Origin: Xanthomonas rydalmerensis
GTDB lineage: Bacteria > Pseudomonadota > Gammaproteobacteria > Xanthomonadales > Xanthomonadaceae
Assembly: GCF_033170385.1 (NCBI RefSeq)
Contig: NZ_CP126170.1
Span: forward strand, 4,674,001-4,738,000
Direction: 5' to 3'
DNA: 64,000 nt
Shown here one piece after another: positions 44,974 to 54,199 of this stretch. Each line of letters starts with the position of its first letter. Position 1 is the stretch's first letter. A program made the position numbers and the translations under genes. Below the pieces are notes generated by a model that searched no databases, had not been told where the DNA came from, and worked only from the letters and a program-made list of their open reading frames with translations.

Positions 44974-47938
44974 CGGGGCCTCGGCGGATTGCGCAGTTGG
45001 CCGCCGCAGTCACGCCGCCAGCATCGCGCGCAGCGGCTTGGCGCTCGGCCTCGATGTCGGCCAGCGCTTCAGCGAGCGGGCGATAGATGGGATTGCCGTC
45101 GGCGTCGAAACCGTCGATTACGGTGGCGCCAGGGTTCTCGGAAACAAGCCGCGTGGCGGCCGCAAGCGGGGTCTCAGCGGCTGCCGCTACTTCTGAGACA
45201 CGTTCCGATTGAGGTTGTCCACCAGCGCCTGTGCCCACTTCGGGGCTGGCTGGCCGCTCGGCTGCTTGGCCGGCGAATCCCCGGTACGTCCGCTCGTCAA
45301 GGCCGGCTGCGCGGGCTTCTTCAAGGGCTTGGTTGAGGCGTTCATGGAGTCCATTTTGATCCACCCTGGGGAGATCAGCAAGTGAAGAAGCGATGGCCGC
45401 CTTACCCTTGCCGCGGCTATTGTCGATGGGGACGATTTCGACGCGCTTGTCCCCGGCGTAGCGCTCGGCCAGCGCCTCCATTACACCACGCACGCCAGCA
45501 TGGGTGCGGGCATGTTCCTGCAGCGGGACGGTGCGACCTGTCCCAAATTCGCGGGCCTGCCGCTGGGCGCGCGGAATGGCGCCAGCGGTCAGCGCCTCGA
45601 CCGGGTCGCGGTACACATAGGCAATCCGCACGTCACGGCCAGCCTGTAGCGCCTGCTCGACCTTCTGCACCGCAGACGCCAGCGTGTTCATGTTGGTGTC
45701 GTAGATGATTTCCGGGCGCCCCATGGCGTTTCCGATCGCCTGCAGGCCGGTGGTCTTGCCTGCGCCAGTGCCGCCAGCGGTGAACATCACGACGGGATCA
45801 ATCCCGGCCGGGGTCGGTTCGGCCAGCTTGCGCTCATAGAGCATCTTCACCGTGTCGCTTGCCGCCTCGTGCACGTCGGCGCTGCGCGTGCGGTCGGCCA
45901 GGTACTCGGGGGAAAGCTCCCGCGCGGTGTCGGTATTGAGAACCACGCCGCCCTGCGACTCCTTCAGCGCCGCATAGTCTTGCGCCAGTTGGTCAGGCTC
46001 CCTGACGAGCCGTTCCCGCAGCGCCTGGCCGGCTGGGTTGGTATCGACCAACTCGCCATCTGCCTTGACACCGCCGCGGCGTGCGCGGGAATCCCACGTA
46101 TCCACTACCTGGGCCTTGGTCTTCCCCTTCAGGTAGGGGTTGGCCTCGATCTGCTCAGGCGTCAGGATGCGATCCACAGGCGTGTCGGCAGCAGCCGCGG
46201 CAAAACGCACGCCGACCTGCTGTCCGAAATGGTGTGCGGCGTACAGGTTTTGAATCGTGGCGTCCTGGCCAGCGCGCGCCAGGGCTGCGGCGTTCTCGCG
46301 GTCCAGAGCCGTGGCCATCTCACCTGACTTTGCCGGATCTGAGCGCGCGGCCAGGATCTGCTCCTGCGTCATGCCCTCAGCCCAAGCCGGTTGCTCGGCG
46401 GACACCATGCGCAGCCAGGTTCCATCCGTGAACTGGTCGATGCCCATAGCCGAACTGGTCGGCGATTGAGCATCTGGCCGGCCGCCGGATTCAAGGATTC
46501 GGCGATATGCCGCATACCCCTGGGGTTGCGCGGCTGCCAGAGAACGGGGGCGAGTCCCGCCCATCTGGACGGCCAGGTCAATGAGCGCAGCGTCGCTGTC
46601 CATCTTGCCCAACTTGTCCTGCAGCTTCTTTAGCTCGGTGGCATAGGCGGTCGAATTGCGCGCGCCATCAAGCTTGGTCTTAATCGCGATCTGCTCTTGC
46701 GCAAGGGCCGCAATGTCCGGCGCTGCCGCAGGGTCAGACCTCAAGACCCCGTCGCGCTTGAGCGCATTTTCGCGACGCAGAATGTCCCGGATCTCTTGAT
46801 CGCGTGCCTGCAGTGACTGCAATTCCTCCTTGGGAAGCCTGCCGGCTTGAGACAGGTCGGTAAGCTGCTGCAACCGCGAATCGATCACGCGCCCAGCGTC
46901 CGCGCCCCCGATGGCCTGGGCCAGCTCGGGCCGCAGCAGGTAGTCGCCCGGGTTGATCTGCGCCGCAACATCGACCTTCTGCCCCGACAGCACTTGCTGC
47001 ATGGCCGCGGTCAGGGCGCTTTGGTGCTGAATGTCGGCCGCGGGAGTCAGTGGCTCGCCCGGCATGGTCCCCCGCTCGATGTGGTCCGCATTGCGCGCCA
47101 CCAGCACAGCGTCACGCTGCGCGGGTGGCACCTTGGCTGCACCGACGTGGGCGGCGCCACCGAACGCCAAGCCCATCATCACGTCAAGCGCGCGCGAATA
47201 GGGGTCTTTCGGGTTGTAGCTTTCTGCCTGGGCCTCGTATCCACCTGCGCGCAGGGCGGCCCCACTGGCAGCGTCTGCGCCGATGCCAAGCGCGAGGTTG
47301 GAACCGGCGCCCGTGGCCAGCCGAGTGGTCAGCGTCGAACCGAAAGCCGCGGGCAATCGCATGCCGGCAGCGTTCACCGCAAGGTTGACGCCACCCACCG
47401 CCATGGCCGTTTTCGCGTCCACGCCCTGGCGCACCAACTCGGTGGACGGGTCCAGGCCAGAAGACGCCAGGAACACCCCTGGCGTGCCGACCATCTGCGG
47501 CACCGAGCCGGCCACGTTGCCAATCAGGTTGATGGCCTTGGCCGTTCCGCTCAGGGTGACAGGGTCCGGCGTCCAGTAGTCCACGGCGCTATTGCCGACA
47601 CCCTCGACCACGTCGCGGAAGTAGGCATCCTGCGTCGCGGTCGGGTTGGCTTGCGGCTTCTGCTGGATGCCTTGGCCTTCCAAGAACGCGCGAGTCTCGG
47701 GTGTGGCGAATGACGACAGGTAGGAGTCCCGCGCGCCTGCTGCTGGGGCGCCCGCCATCAGCAGGGAGCGCCCCGCGGCAGCCGAAGGCCGCATGAAACC
47801 CTTAAGGGCTTCCAGCGTTCCGTCCAGACCCTCCGGGGTGTTGTAGTCGTAGGGCTTGGCGCCCAGCTCGTCCAGCATGCGCGTTGCCGCGCCCAGGTCT
47901 TCCAAGTCCTGCTGAGTGTCGATCTGCGGCCCGGTCAC
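44963..47938 (-). CDS. Internal virion protein with transglycosylase-like and zeta-toxin-like kinase domains
   Basis: 991 residues. Low-complexity hydrophobic segments (about 130-250, GVNLAVNAAGMRLPAAF) are typical of ejected phage proteins. At about 470-520 a lytic-transglycosylase-like motif is seen (YRRILESGGRPDAQ then AMGIDQFTDGTW), as in T7 gp16. At about 715-870 a P-loop kinase domain starts with VVMFTAGGTGAGKTTGLQ and continues with IIYDTNMNTLASAV and RIAYVYRDPVEALTAG, the pattern of zeta-toxin/UNAG-kinase-like ATPases. If injected with the DNA, the kinase could act on the new host. The stop overlaps the next gene. Confidence 0.75.
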   Translation of the reverse strand: MTGPQIDTQQDLEDLGAATRMLDELGAKPYDYNTPEGLDGTLEALKGFMRPSAAAGRSLLMAGAPAAGARDSYLSSFATPETRAFLEGQGIQQKPQANPTATQDAYFRDVVEGVGNSAVDYWTPDPVTLSGTAKAINLIGNVAGSVPQMVGTPGVFLASSGLDPSTELVRQGVDAKTAMAVGGVNLAVNAAGMRLPAAFGSTLTTRLATGAGSNLALGIGADAASGAALRAGGYEAQAESYNPKDPYSRALDVMMGLAFGGAAHVGAAKVPPAQRDAVLVARNADHIERGTMPGEPLTPAADIQHQSALTAAMQQVLSGQKVDVAAQINPGDYLLRPELAQAIGGADAGRVIDSRLQQLTDLSQAGRLPKEELQSLQARDQEIRDILRRENALKRDGVLRSDPAAAPDIAALAQEQIAIKTKLDGARNSTAYATELKKLQDKLGKMDSDAALIDLAVQMGGTRPRSLAAAQPQGYAAYRRILESGGRPDAQSPTSSAMGIDQFTDGTWLRMVSAEQPAWAEGMTQEQILAARSDPAKSGEMATALDRENAAALARAGQDATIQNLYAAHHFGQQVGVRFAAAAADTPVDRILTPEQIEANPYLKGKTKAQVVDTWDSRARRGGVKADGELVDTNPAGQALRERLVREPDQLAQDYAALKESQGGVVLNTDTARELSPEYLADRTRSADVHEAASDTVKMLYERKLAEPTPAGIDPVVMFTAGGTGAGKTTGLQAIGNAMGRPEIIYDTNMNTLASAVQKVEQALQAGRDVRIAYVYRDPVEALTAGAIPRAQRQAREFGTGRTVPLQEHARTHAGVRGVMEALAERYAGDKRVEIVPIDNSRGKGKAAIASSLADLPRVDQNGLHERLNQALEEARAAGLDERTYRGFAGQAAERPASPEVGTGAGGQPQSERVSEVAAAAETPLAAATRLVSENPGATVIDGFDADGNPIYRPLAEALADIEAERQAAARDAGGVTAAANCAIRRGPDAP

Positions 47939-50025
47939 TGGTCACCCCGCATGCGGATCAGCAACGGCTGCCCGCGCTTGTCCACCAGCGGCTGCATGCC
48001 ACGGGTCAGGATGTAGACGCCATCGCGGCCGGGAACGTTGAGCAAGCCGACATTCCCAGGGTTCTCGATGCCGGCGGCTTTGAACCGCGCGTCAATGTAC
48101 GTTTCCGCGTGATCCTCAAAGCGATCTGACGACATCCCCCAAGGCGGGATAACATCGCGGCCGCCAACCCTGGCCGGCTCGCCGACCACCGCCGCGATGG
48201 ACTCGCGCAGCCGCTTGCTATTCAGTTCGCCAGACATGTCGCCCGCATCCACCGACTTGGCGGCGTACACCGCGCGCACGGCCTGATTGGCAGTTCGGTA
48301 ATCGGTGGAGCGGCCGGCATAGGCGGCCCCAACCGCGTCGGCGATCTCTGCATCTAGGTCATTGTTGGAAGGCATCTTGATCCGGGCACCCTTGCCGTCT
48401 TCCTTCGCCTCTGCCTTGCCCGGGTTCAATAGCGCCTCGCCGCGTACCATCAGCATGGCGACATTCCCGGCATCGGCGCCGGGCGTCCCCTTGGTAACAC
48501 CGCCGCTGTTCGTGTCCTGCTTGGCGTAGATGCGGCCGGCCAGCGCGCGCACTGGAGAATCCGGCGCGATCTGCTGAATGGCCGCCTCGTAGGCGTCCGG
48601 GTCGTTGATTGCGTGGCTCAGTCCACCGAACAACTGCAATGCCCCCTTGGGCGGCATCATGTTGATAGCCGCTGCCATCATGCTTGCCTCGCCAGGCAGC
48701 AGCGGCGAGTTCCCGACCTCCGAACCATACTGCTTGCGCATGGCACGGATGGTCACCATGCGATCGGCAAACTGGGTTTGCGCCTTTGACACGTCGCCGG
48801 CAGACAGCGCATTTACGTCCAGCGGCTCGGCCGGCTCGCCCGTCCGGTTGGCGTTGAACAGGAGCGGTGCATCGCGCAACTGCTTTAGGTTCGACTCAAT
48901 GCCGTTTTGCAGCCGGCGCAAGTTCGCCTGTTCCTGCACCGTCGCACCGTCGCGCTGCTGCTTGGCCTGCAGCTCGGCAACGTAGGCGCGCTGCTCAACT
49001 GGCGGCTTTTGCATGACCTGGCGAATCTCGATTTCGTCTTTCACCCGCTGGCGAAACTCAGGCTCATAGTCGGTTCCTTTGACAGCGTCCGCCACGCTCT
49101 GCAAGTAGTCCACGGGAGCCGGAACACCGCTGGATACCTGCCGGTCATAGCCGTCCATCGCGCGTTTGGCGGTAGCGTCCTTCTTCGCTTCTTCGTGCTG
49201 GGCCTTCGCTTCCAGCCGGGACTTGGCCGTAATGACCTGAGACAGCACGGCGTTGCGCTTGTCGGTGTCCAGCTTGTTGGCGTAGTAGCCGCCATCATCC
49301 GTCAGGTCGCGCTGCAGGTTGTCCAGCCCCTCCACGTTGTCCACGTTCGACAGGAGGCGGGACTTGGCCTGGTTCGACCAATTCGTGTCCTTGAACTGCT
49401 GCACCCGCGCGGTGATGGTCGCCTCATCCAAGTTCGCCTGACGGGCAAGCGGCACGAACGCTTCAGCCTGCTGATTGATCTTGTCGATGTCGGCATTCGG
49501 GTCGCCGGCCAGCTTGCCCAGCTTGTCCAGCGTCAAATAAAACTGTGACTTGAACTCGACACGCTGAGCGCCCTTGGCCAAGTTCTGCACGGCAAGGCTG
49601 CCCGTCTGCACCGAGCGCTTGAGGCCAGAGCCAAACCGCTCGGCGTCGTCAGGCTGAAGCCCCGGGATGTCGGGGCGCTGTAGCTTGCTGACCTCGGTTT
49701 GGTAAGCGTCGCCGGCCTTGCGCCAATCCAACGTCCCATCGTTGATCTGGTTGGCGATGTTCTCGGTGATCGACTTGGTGGCAATCTCTTGGTCAAGGAT
49801 TGCGTTGGCCGCCTTTGCACGCGCCAACGAGTCGGATTCCTCGCGTTCCTTAGCCGCCATCTGGCCGGCAGCGCTAAGCAGCCGACCGCCGGCCTGCATG
49901 CCCGTCTCGCCCAGGCCCTGCAGTGCGCGGGCTTCTGCCAGCGCGCCGGAGTTGTCCGCGGCACCAGTTCGCACCGGAGCCTGCACGCTCGGCAGGACAA
50001 AGTTGCCCTGTGGGATGGTGGCCAT
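47935..50025 (-). CDS. Internal virion protein (gp15-like)
   Basis: 696 residues, almost entirely helical, with long charged coiled-coil stretches (AKAANAILDQEIATKSITE, SRLEAKAQHEEAKKDATAKR). Position between the gp14-like and gp16-like genes makes it the gp15 equivalent: part of the internal core that is ejected into the host envelope. It ends in LIRMRGDQ, and its stop overlaps the start of the next gene by four bases. Confidence 0.75.
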   Translation of the reverse strand: MATIPQGNFVLPSVQAPVRTGAADNSGALAEARALQGLGETGMQAGGRLLSAAGQMAAKEREESDSLARAKAANAILDQEIATKSITENIANQINDGTLDWRKAGDAYQTEVSKLQRPDIPGLQPDDAERFGSGLKRSVQTGSLAVQNLAKGAQRVEFKSQFYLTLDKLGKLAGDPNADIDKINQQAEAFVPLARQANLDEATITARVQQFKDTNWSNQAKSRLLSNVDNVEGLDNLQRDLTDDGGYYANKLDTDKRNAVLSQVITAKSRLEAKAQHEEAKKDATAKRAMDGYDRQVSSGVPAPVDYLQSVADAVKGTDYEPEFRQRVKDEIEIRQVMQKPPVEQRAYVAELQAKQQRDGATVQEQANLRRLQNGIESNLKQLRDAPLLFNANRTGEPAEPLDVNALSAGDVSKAQTQFADRMVTIRAMRKQYGSEVGNSPLLPGEASMMAAAINMMPPKGALQLFGGLSHAINDPDAYEAAIQQIAPDSPVRALAGRIYAKQDTNSGGVTKGTPGADAGNVAMLMVRGEALLNPGKAEAKEDGKGARIKMPSNNDLDAEIADAVGAAYAGRSTDYRTANQAVRAVYAAKSVDAGDMSGELNSKRLRESIAAVVGEPARVGGRDVIPPWGMSSDRFEDHAETYIDARFKAAGIENPGNVGLLNVPGRDGVYILTRGMQPLVDKRGQPLLIRMRGDQ

Positions 50026-50026
50026 G

Positions 50027-50527
50027 TTAGGAGTCTCCCGCTCGCTTCCAATTCTTGCCGTAGTAGCTCGTTGCGTTGCTGGCGCCCGAAAGGAGGGTGC
50101 TTACCTGGGACACGCGGCCAGCCGAGCGCGCAGAGGATGCACCGATGCGGCTTGCGTCAGCCTGCTGATTGAGCCTCGATGCCGCATCAGTGCCACCCAC
50201 TAGCGTTAGGTAGGCATCCTCTCCCGCGACTTGGTCTATGTTCTCGTTGATCTTCAAAGCAGACGAAGAGTTCACGTCTACGCCAGATGCGGCCGCTGCC
50301 GCGATGGCCGCTGCCTTCTGCTTCTTCGCCGCACGCCTGATTCGGTCTGCCTCGACCTGGGCAGCGCCTTGTGCCGCCTTTGCATCGGCCGCCGCCTGAT
50401 CTGCCGCGAACTTCTCGTTGGCAGATTGCTGCTTAGCTGCCGTGTCCTGGGCATAGAGGGCGGCGCCAGTGGATGCGGCAGTGACAGCTAGGCCGATCAG
50501 CGCGACGGTAGTAGTTGCAAGTGCCAT
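50027..50527 (-). CDS. Internal virion protein (gp14-like)
   Basis: 166 residues. An N-terminal hydrophobic stretch (about 1-28, ALIGLAVTAASTGAALYAQD) is followed by an Ala/Lys/Gln-rich helix (AKQQSANEKFAADQAAADAK) and the conserved-looking AAASGVDVNSSSAL with INENIDQVAGEDAYLTLVGG. This composition is typical of gp14-type core proteins of T7-like phages. The gene ends one base before the gp15-like ATG. Confidence 0.8.
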   Translation of the reverse strand: MALATTTVALIGLAVTAASTGAALYAQDTAAKQQSANEKFAADQAAADAKAAQGAAQVEADRIRRAAKKQKAAAIAAAAASGVDVNSSSALKINENIDQVAGEDAYLTLVGGTDAASRLNQQADASRIGASSARSAGRVSQVSTLLSGASNATSYYGKNWKRAGDS

Positions 50528-50530
50528 GGC

Positions 50531-50983
50531 TTAGACCTCCGCCATGTAGGTGGATTCGATGTGCCGGAAGCCGCTACGCACCAGCAGGTCACCGACCTGG
50601 CCGGGGGTACTCGATAGCGTGCTCATGGTTTGGATGCAGGCCCCGCGTTCGCTAGCCTCTGACTTGGCGCGGCGCATCAGCAGAAGACCGGCGCCGGTAC
50701 TTCGCGCATCGTCGTCCACCCACCACATAACCTCTGTGGCTGTCTTGAATTTCAGGTTGAGGGCGAACGGCGCCACAATGAAGCCGAGCATCCCCACCGC
50801 CTCGCCGCCGGCTTCAGCGATCAGGAGAAACCCGTTGTCGATGACGTGGGCAGCCATGAGGGCTGCAGAATCGGGGCAGTAGTCGATGAGAACGGCATGC
50901 TGGGAACGCGGGTAGAACCGCTCACCCATGGCGACGATCACAGGAATGTCGGCGCGAGTTGCCAGGCGGACAGAGGCGCGCAT
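50531..50983 (-). CDS. GNAT-family acetyltransferase (second)
   Basis: 150 residues with the GNAT fold: strand LLIAEAGGEAVGMLGFIV, acetyl-CoA loop around WWVDDDARSTGAGLLLMRRA (motif A), and strand GFRHIESTYMAEV. Directly coupled to another GNAT gene (overlap of one base). Target unknown; it could modify a virion or host protein. It lies at the position where T7 has gp13. Confidence 0.8.
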   Translation of the reverse strand: MRASVRLATRADIPVIVAMGERFYPRSQHAVLIDYCPDSAALMAAHVIDNGFLLIAEAGGEAVGMLGFIVAPFALNLKFKTATEVMWWVDDDARSTGAGLLLMRRAKSEASERGACIQTMSTLSSTPGQVGDLLVRSGFRHIESTYMAEV

Positions 50984-51429
50984 CAGTGCTTTTCCTCAAA
51001 CAAATGGCCGACGTGCTGGAAGCCCAGCCGCTCAAATAGCCGGGTGCTGGTCGCGAGATCCACGCCAGTGGTGATGCCAAGCAGCACCGAATCGGCGCCT
51101 CGTTCGTGCGCCCAATTGCGATACTTGTTCAGCAGGCGCGCAGCCGTCAGGCCGCCGCGATGCTCGGGCGTGACGTACAACGCTAGGTCGCAGGATTCGC
51201 GCGAGTCGGTGCACCAGTGATCCTGCACCATCCCCATGAATCCGCCGATGATTCGACCGTCGTCCTCGGCCACCAGCGCGATTCCGTCCGGGTCATCGAT
51301 CAGCCACGCAAGCAGTTTGCGCACCTTCTCGGTGTTCCATGGCCGGCTTCGGAAGCGGCTCTCTTCGTGCATGGCTTCGCCAAGCACCAACATGGCCGGG
51401 ATGTCGGAGTGGAGAGCGAACCGGATCAT
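50983..51429 (-). CDS. GNAT-family acetyltransferase (first)
   Basis: 148 residues: MIRFALHSDIPAMLVLGEAM, central strand GIALVAEDDGRIIGGFMGMV, motif A region LYVTPEHRGGLTAARLLNKY and ERLGFQHVGHLFEEKH. Sequence identity with the next gene is low, so they are not a recent duplication. Its start overlaps the stop of the gp12-like tail gene (ATGA), so it is expressed with virion genes. Confidence 0.82.
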   Translation of the reverse strand: MIRFALHSDIPAMLVLGEAMHEESRFRSRPWNTEKVRKLLAWLIDDPDGIALVAEDDGRIIGGFMGMVQDHWCTDSRESCDLALYVTPEHRGGLTAARLLNKYRNWAHERGADSVLLGITTGVDLATSTRLFERLGFQHVGHLFEEKH

Positions 51430-53036
51430 CCTTGGTTCACCGTGTAGCTAGTGACCACCGCCAGCAGGTGAAACGGATAGGGCCGTCGCTGCTCGATCAA
51501 GGTGATTCCATCGGACTTGCCTACTACGCTGATCGGCTTATCGCCGGTGTATGCCTGCGGGCGGCTGTCCAGCACCTCAGCGCCTAGCCCGACAAATGCG
51601 ACTGCCTGGTTGTCGATCGTGCAACCGATCGTGTCGCGCAGCCGAACGATGATCTTGTGAATGGTCATGGACGATGCTTGAGAACTGCCTGCACCGCCGG
51701 AGATTTCCGGCTTTAGCGTCCTGACGCGGGTGACGTAGTTCAGGCCGATTTCGATTTTCTTGGCCGGTCGCTCGATGGTGATCTGTCCACCTGTGACAAC
51801 GCGCTTTTCAAGCACGATCCCATCGCCAACAACATCAACCTGCCGCCCCTCTATATGGCTCAGGCCACCCCACACCGTGGCACCAACTTCGCTCTGCCCC
51901 GTCACGGCGCAGTCGGTCAACAGGGCCGGGTCGAACATTTCCACGTAGCTGATCGACTGCCCGTTGATGACTCGCCGCACGACAGCAAAGAGCCGCCAGC
52001 CGTCGCTCACAGGGATGGCGGCAACCGACTGCACCTCTCCTTGCGTGATCTGCCGCGCGAAGGCGAAAACGTCTTGGTCTCGATCGGCCGTCAGAGTGGC
52101 AAGGACGCCATCATTGCGGCAAATCCAGACGGTGGAGTCCGGCTCTGCCAGGTAGGCCATGCCGGCCACACCGCTCTCGGTGATGTGTTCGGCAAGCACC
52201 GAAATGTCGGGCGCGCTGTAGGCGTCCGTGTCGTACTTGTCCGGTGACAGGGCGCGGATCTTCCGGCCCGCCCGCTGCACCATGTAGACCTCACTACCGA
52301 TGCGAAGCGGGGGAACCTGTGTGCAGCCGTAGGCCGACTGATCCCGAATGTCGATGTTGGTAGGCGTGATCGGCTTTTCCTGCCCGCCGCGCACGCTGTA
52401 TTCGGCGCCAGTGGTCAGCGCGATGAGGCCGCGGGTCTGTGCCAGATGAAGGATGGCATTGGGCTGATCCGATGCGATCTCATACGAAACCGCGTCCGTG
52501 TCATCAGGCCCTAACAGGAAGTCGAAAGATTCCCCGATAACGGAACCCCACAGGGTCTGCGGGAAGCCGGGCGAGCCACCCAGCCAGAGCCGCTGGCTGT
52601 TGAACGTGCCGCACCGCGGATACCCGTAAATGCCACCCCACATGGAACCCTTCAACGTCCATGCGAGCGGCGGCGCCGCGACAGCGCTACTAAGGGCGCG
52701 CTCAATTACGGCAGATGCGGCCGTTGCACTCGACTTGCCAGTGATGCGACACAGGCCACCATTGATTTCGACATACTTGCCGATGTCCTCATCACGCCAC
52801 CCGGCAACGGACAGGGTAAGCGTGATCGTGACGCCAACGGTTCCCTGCGTACTCGGGGTGCACGTTGCCATGGGCGATCCAAGAATCGTCCATGTAAAGG
52901 CATCATTGGTCACGGATGGGAACGCCTGATCGATGCGAACGGTAACGTTGTTGGCGTTGGTGTAGCCAGTGATCTCTCCGCGGCCGCCTCCGCATTCGAT
53001 AAATCGACCGACATCCGCCGGCATGAAGGGAATCAT
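51426..53036 (-). CDS. gp12-like tail nozzle protein, C-terminal part
   Basis: 536 residues. MIPFMPADVGRFIECGGGRG and the later SQRLWLGGSPGFPQTLWGS, VEMFDPALL and IEIGLNYVTRVRTLKPE correspond to the C-terminal two thirds of the T7 gp12-like 'tail tubular B'/stabilisation proteins. In such phages this is one gene with the N-terminal part at 53033-54199. Here the start ATG overlaps the upstream TGA (ATGA), so the halves are separate, coupled frames. The first residues fit the interior of the usual protein, not a natural N-terminus. Confidence 0.8.
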   Translation of the reverse strand: MIPFMPADVGRFIECGGGRGEITGYTNANNVTVRIDQAFPSVTNDAFTWTILGSPMATCTPSTQGTVGVTITLTLSVAGWRDEDIGKYVEINGGLCRITGKSSATAASAVIERALSSAVAAPPLAWTLKGSMWGGIYGYPRCGTFNSQRLWLGGSPGFPQTLWGSVIGESFDFLLGPDDTDAVSYEIASDQPNAILHLAQTRGLIALTTGAEYSVRGGQEKPITPTNIDIRDQSAYGCTQVPPLRIGSEVYMVQRAGRKIRALSPDKYDTDAYSAPDISVLAEHITESGVAGMAYLAEPDSTVWICRNDGVLATLTADRDQDVFAFARQITQGEVQSVAAIPVSDGWRLFAVVRRVINGQSISYVEMFDPALLTDCAVTGQSEVGATVWGGLSHIEGRQVDVVGDGIVLEKRVVTGGQITIERPAKKIEIGLNYVTRVRTLKPEISGGAGSSQASSMTIHKIIVRLRDTIGCTIDNQAVAFVGLGAEVLDSRPQAYTGDKPISVVGKSDGITLIEQRRPYPFHLLAVVTSYTVNQG

Positions 53037-54199
53037 GGCGGCGTCCCGTGCGAGGTGTAAATGTTCACGTCAACGGTGCCGGTGGCTCCCGATGCGTCAG
53101 TGGCGGTGCAGCGGAAGGACCGGAAGTTCTCAGTGTTGGTCCCAGTCGATCGGTAGATCATTTGCGCTTGGTTTGCCACGTCAAGCGATATGCGCGTGGT
53201 GCCAGCGATTGGCGCCCACAAGTAGCTGTAAGGCGCAATGCCGCCGCTTGCCGTGGCAGTCGGCCCCGGGACGCCCGTCCGAGTTCCGTTCGGGAATGAA
53301 TTAAAGTCGTCCAGCGGCGCAGCGGTAACGCTGATCTGAGACCCGGGTAGCGACGCATTAGGCGTTACAGCCCCCGTAGGGGCAGACGCGGGGCTGGTGC
53401 CAAACGCATTCGACGCAGTAACCGTGAAGGTGTAAGAGACACCATTGGTCAGGCCGCCGACACGCACGGGTGAGGCACTGCCGGTCCCGGTGATGCCTCC
53501 GGGATTTGACGTGGCCGTGTAGCTGGAAACCGGGGCGCCGCCCGACGACCCAGGCGGGGAAAAGGAGACGTTCGCGGCTGCGTTGAGTGGGGTTGCGCTG
53601 CCGATCGTCGGGGCACCTGGCGGAGTGCCCGCGCCGGCCGCAAACGACCTGCCAGCGCCCGGAGAAACATCGGAAATGGTGAGCGTAGAGTCAGGCAGAT
53701 GGCCATTCTCCGCGAATGGCTCAGACACCCACGGCACGGGACCGATTGACCACTGCGTCGCATTGAGACGCCGCAGGCGCTGGGTCGGCACATTGGGGTG
53801 AAACAGAAGCATCGTGTCGGCCTTCTGCGTGTACGTGATTTCAGCCAGTTGGTCGCGGCTGTACGGGCTAACCAGCTCAAGCGGCGTCAGGCCCGCATTG
53901 AGGATCACCGCGCCAGTGTTGGTGTAGAACCGCACGTATTGGTGGCCAAACTCCAACATGAAAGACTGATCGACGTTGAAGATATAGCCGATCAGGATTG
54001 TGCCTTTGTCCTCGTTCAACTTTGCAGGCGCGCAATAGCGCGAGCCGGCGCGGCGGTCCACGCCACCGTGCACAACGGGGATGCCGTTTTCGATGATGTC
54101 GGCGCCGTTCTGATAGCGCGCGATGTCCTGCCGACCCTTCAGCCGCGGCGAGATTTCCCCCGCGGTAAAGTTGGTCTGCATGATGTCGATTTTGGCCAT
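53033..54199 (-). CDS. gp12-like tail nozzle protein, N-terminal part with FN3 and Ig/PKD-like insertion
   Basis: 388 residues. Residues 1 to about 184 (MQTNFTAGEISPRLKGRQD, GHQYVRFYTNTGAVI, LLFHPNVPTQRLRRL) are the N-terminal part of a gp12-like tail protein. From about 185 the protein changes: residues 193-280 are a fibronectin type III-like domain (PGAPTIGSATPLNAAANVSF, GLTNGVSYTFTVTASNAFG). Residues about 287-384 are an Ig/PKD-like domain (GGIAPYSYLWAPIAG, FRCTATDASGATGTVDV). It then stops at TGA, and the rest of the tail protein follows in another frame. The accessory domains could decorate the virion or bind carbohydrate. Confidence 0.82.
   Translation of the reverse strand: MAKIDIMQTNFTAGEISPRLKGRQDIARYQNGADIIENGIPVVHGGVDRRAGSRYCAPAKLNEDKGTILIGYIFNVDQSFMLEFGHQYVRFYTNTGAVILNAGLTPLELVSPYSRDQLAEITYTQKADTMLLFHPNVPTQRLRRLNATQWSIGPVPWVSEPFAENGHLPDSTLTISDVSPGAGRSFAAGAGTPPGAPTIGSATPLNAAANVSFSPPGSSGGAPVSSYTATSNPGGITGTGSASPVRVGGLTNGVSYTFTVTASNAFGTSPASAPTGAVTPNASLPGSQISVTAAPLDDFNSFPNGTRTGVPGPTATASGGIAPYSYLWAPIAGTTRISLDVANQAQMIYRSTGTNTENFRSFRCTATDASGATGTVDVNIYTSHGTPP

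Noticed and set aside
53025..53045. Programmed -1 frameshift joining the two gp12-like frames
   Set aside because: No slippery heptamer precedes the stop; the ATGA overlap better fits reinitiation, although frameshifting is not excluded.
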